DNA of 64,000 bases from Pseudooceanicola marinus (GTDB lineage: Bacteria; Pseudomonadota; Alphaproteobacteria; Rhodobacterales; Rhodobacteraceae), in NCBI RefSeq assembly GCF_020177265.1, contig NZ_JAIVMC010000003.1, positions 434,001-498,000 of the forward strand. The letters are read 5' to 3'. Position numbers and translations under genes: made by a program. Below are positions 63,085 through 64,000 of the stretch, piece by piece. Position 1 is the stretch's first letter. Every line of letters starts with the position of its first letter. Below the pieces are notes generated by a model. That model did no database searches. It had not been told where the DNA came from and saw only the letters and a program-made list of their open reading frames with translations.

Positions 63085-63861
63085 TCAGGTCAGTCTCGAT
63101 ATTAACTTCAGCATCATCTCGTTCCAGCCCGCAGGGCCGATCTTGCTGCTGCGCAGGATGGTGCCGTTACGTTCACCGCAAAGTTCGGGCATCGGCGCGC
63201 CATGGGGATTGGCGATGATGACGCCGATGTCGGCATGGTCCAGCATTTCGCGGTCATTGGGCGCGTCGCCAAGGGCGATGGTATGGGGCCGGTCGAAGAG
63301 GGCGCCGGCCTCGTCCATGCGATCGGCCTTGGTGCCGCCGAAGGACAGCGTCAGGTAGCGGCCGCCGCGCCGGGCGTGCAGGCCCCTCTCGGTCAGCGCC
63401 TCCAGGAAGGCGCGACGCTCTTCTGCGCTGCCGTCCCAGAGGCCAGGTTCGGAATAGGCGCGCTGGCAGGCCAGGCGGGCCTTGGCGGCCGGCAGCCCCG
63501 CATCTGCCATCACGCCTTCGGGCCCCATGTCACCGAAGCCACGGAAGTGGCGGCGCAGCGCGGGGTCAATCTCGTCCAGCGCGGCGCGCAGCCGCTGATA
63601 GGTCTCGGGCGCCTCGGGCGGGGCCTCGTGCGGCATCAGCAGCCCGGCGCCGTTTTCCACGATGGCCGGCGAGGCGGTCAGCCGCAGCTCCTCACGCAGG
63701 GCATGCAGCTCCGGCGCGGTCTTGGATGAGGCGAGGACCACGGGTACGCCACGTGCGCGCAGCTGGGACAGCGCGGGCAGGGCGGCCGCGTAGGAGTAGG
63801 TCTCGTGGTCCAGCAGGGTGCCATCGAGATCGGTGAAGACCATGAAGGGAGGTTTTGTCAT
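63085..63861 (-). CDS. HAD phosphatase of the mannosyl/glucosyl-3-phosphoglycerate type
   Basis: 258 residues. HAD motif I FTDLDGTLLD (nucleophile Asp), motif II VVLASSKTAPE, Lys in GGTKADRM, motif IV ALGDAPNDREML. Family MPGP (YedP-like). With GpgS on the same transcript it should dephosphorylate glucosyl-3-phosphoglycerate to glucosylglycerate. The order on the minus strand is phosphatase, then gpgS. Confidence 0.9.
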   Translation of the reverse strand: MTKPPFMVFTDLDGTLLDHETYSYAAALPALSQLRARGVPVVLASSKTAPELHALREELRLTASPAIVENGAGLLMPHEAPPEAPETYQRLRAALDEIDPALRRHFRGFGDMGPEGVMADAGLPAAKARLACQRAYSEPGLWDGSAEERRAFLEALTERGLHARRGGRYLTLSFGGTKADRMDEAGALFDRPHTIALGDAPNDREMLDHADIGVIIANPHGAPMPELCGERNGTILRSSKIGPAGWNEMMLKLISRLT

Positions 63862-63909
63862 GTCACCACTTGCACCCCTCTGCCGCTTTGGGGTAATCGG
63901 GCGTCCGTC

Positions 63910-63985
<76 letters not shown>

Positions 63986-64000
63986 TCTTTCACTCATATT

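Overview
The window reads as a chromosomal segment of a high-GC alphaproteobacterium, most likely Rhodobacteraceae (Roseobacter-type). The evidence is GC-rich third codon positions, a TRAP dicarboxylate system with DctB/DctD, sulfur assimilation genes with DUF934 and DUF2849 partners, an orphan infC, cox-type maturation genes, and GC-rich intergenic repeats that I associate with this family. No transposase, integrase, phage gene or CRISPR array was seen. Gene starts were revised wherever a ribosome binding site or the family N-terminus decided the issue.

Layout. 1-6370 (+): molybdenum-hydroxylase maturation genes (CoxE-like VWA protein, XdhC/CoxF-like protein, molybdopterin-binding protein, CoxS-like [2Fe-2S] subunit) interrupted by an acidic-repeat OmpA protein. 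6678-12465 (-): infC, ferredoxin-NADP reductase, and the sulfur operon cysG-DUF2849-cysI-cysH-DUF934, divergent from an Lrp-type regulator (12623-13084) with a palindrome between them. 13311-14495 (-): cytochrome P450. 14567-21218 (+): dctB, dctD, dctP, dctQ, dctM. 21504-27011: tpiA, TfoX-like, IscA/SufA-like, LysR, SatD-like, SufT-like, tgt. 27387-30602 (+): lon, HU-like protein, tRNA-Val(CAC). 30969-33473 (+): PepSY protein, cytochrome b561, membrane-anchored LuxR-HTH protein, phosphoesterase. 33600-40721: a LysR-centred accessory locus with two paralogous cupins, a carboxymuconolactone decarboxylase-like protein, an F420-reductase-like protein, a GSDH-type dehydrogenase, a cyclophilin-like protein, an SDR and a hydrolase. 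41063-43716 (-): aldehyde dehydrogenase and a GAF-Fis regulator. 43910-52247: a pentaheme cytochrome c divergent from nqrABCDEF-apbE-nqrM-CBS. 52340-53584 (+): Hsp70-like protein. 53588-59283 (-): surface-polymer O-acetylation locus (MBOAT, two SGNH proteins, a CxxC-repeat/Sel1 protein). 59843-63861: glucosylglycerate synthesis and phosphorolysis. 63910-63985: tRNA-Val(TAC).

Most interesting points. (1) The Nqr operon encodes a shortened NqrB in which the loop carrying the covalent FMN threonine is absent, while NqrC keeps its flavinylation motif and NqrD/NqrE keep their membrane cysteines. A periplasmic pentaheme cytochrome is divergently adjacent, which suggests a variant Nqr that may pass electrons to cytochrome c instead of, or as well as, quinone. 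(2) Two regulators of sigma-54-activator ancestry have lost sigma-54 function: DctD has no GAFTGA loop and a damaged Walker A, and the GAF-Fis regulator has no AAA+ domain. Both keep paired or palindromic operator-like sites nearby. (3) A composite repeat of about 200 bp sits at four separate convergent gene junctions. Its hairpin stems vary but still pair, its GAGTATTT tails are conserved, and three copies share an inner core. (4) infC appears to start at ATA, preceded by a good ribosome binding site.
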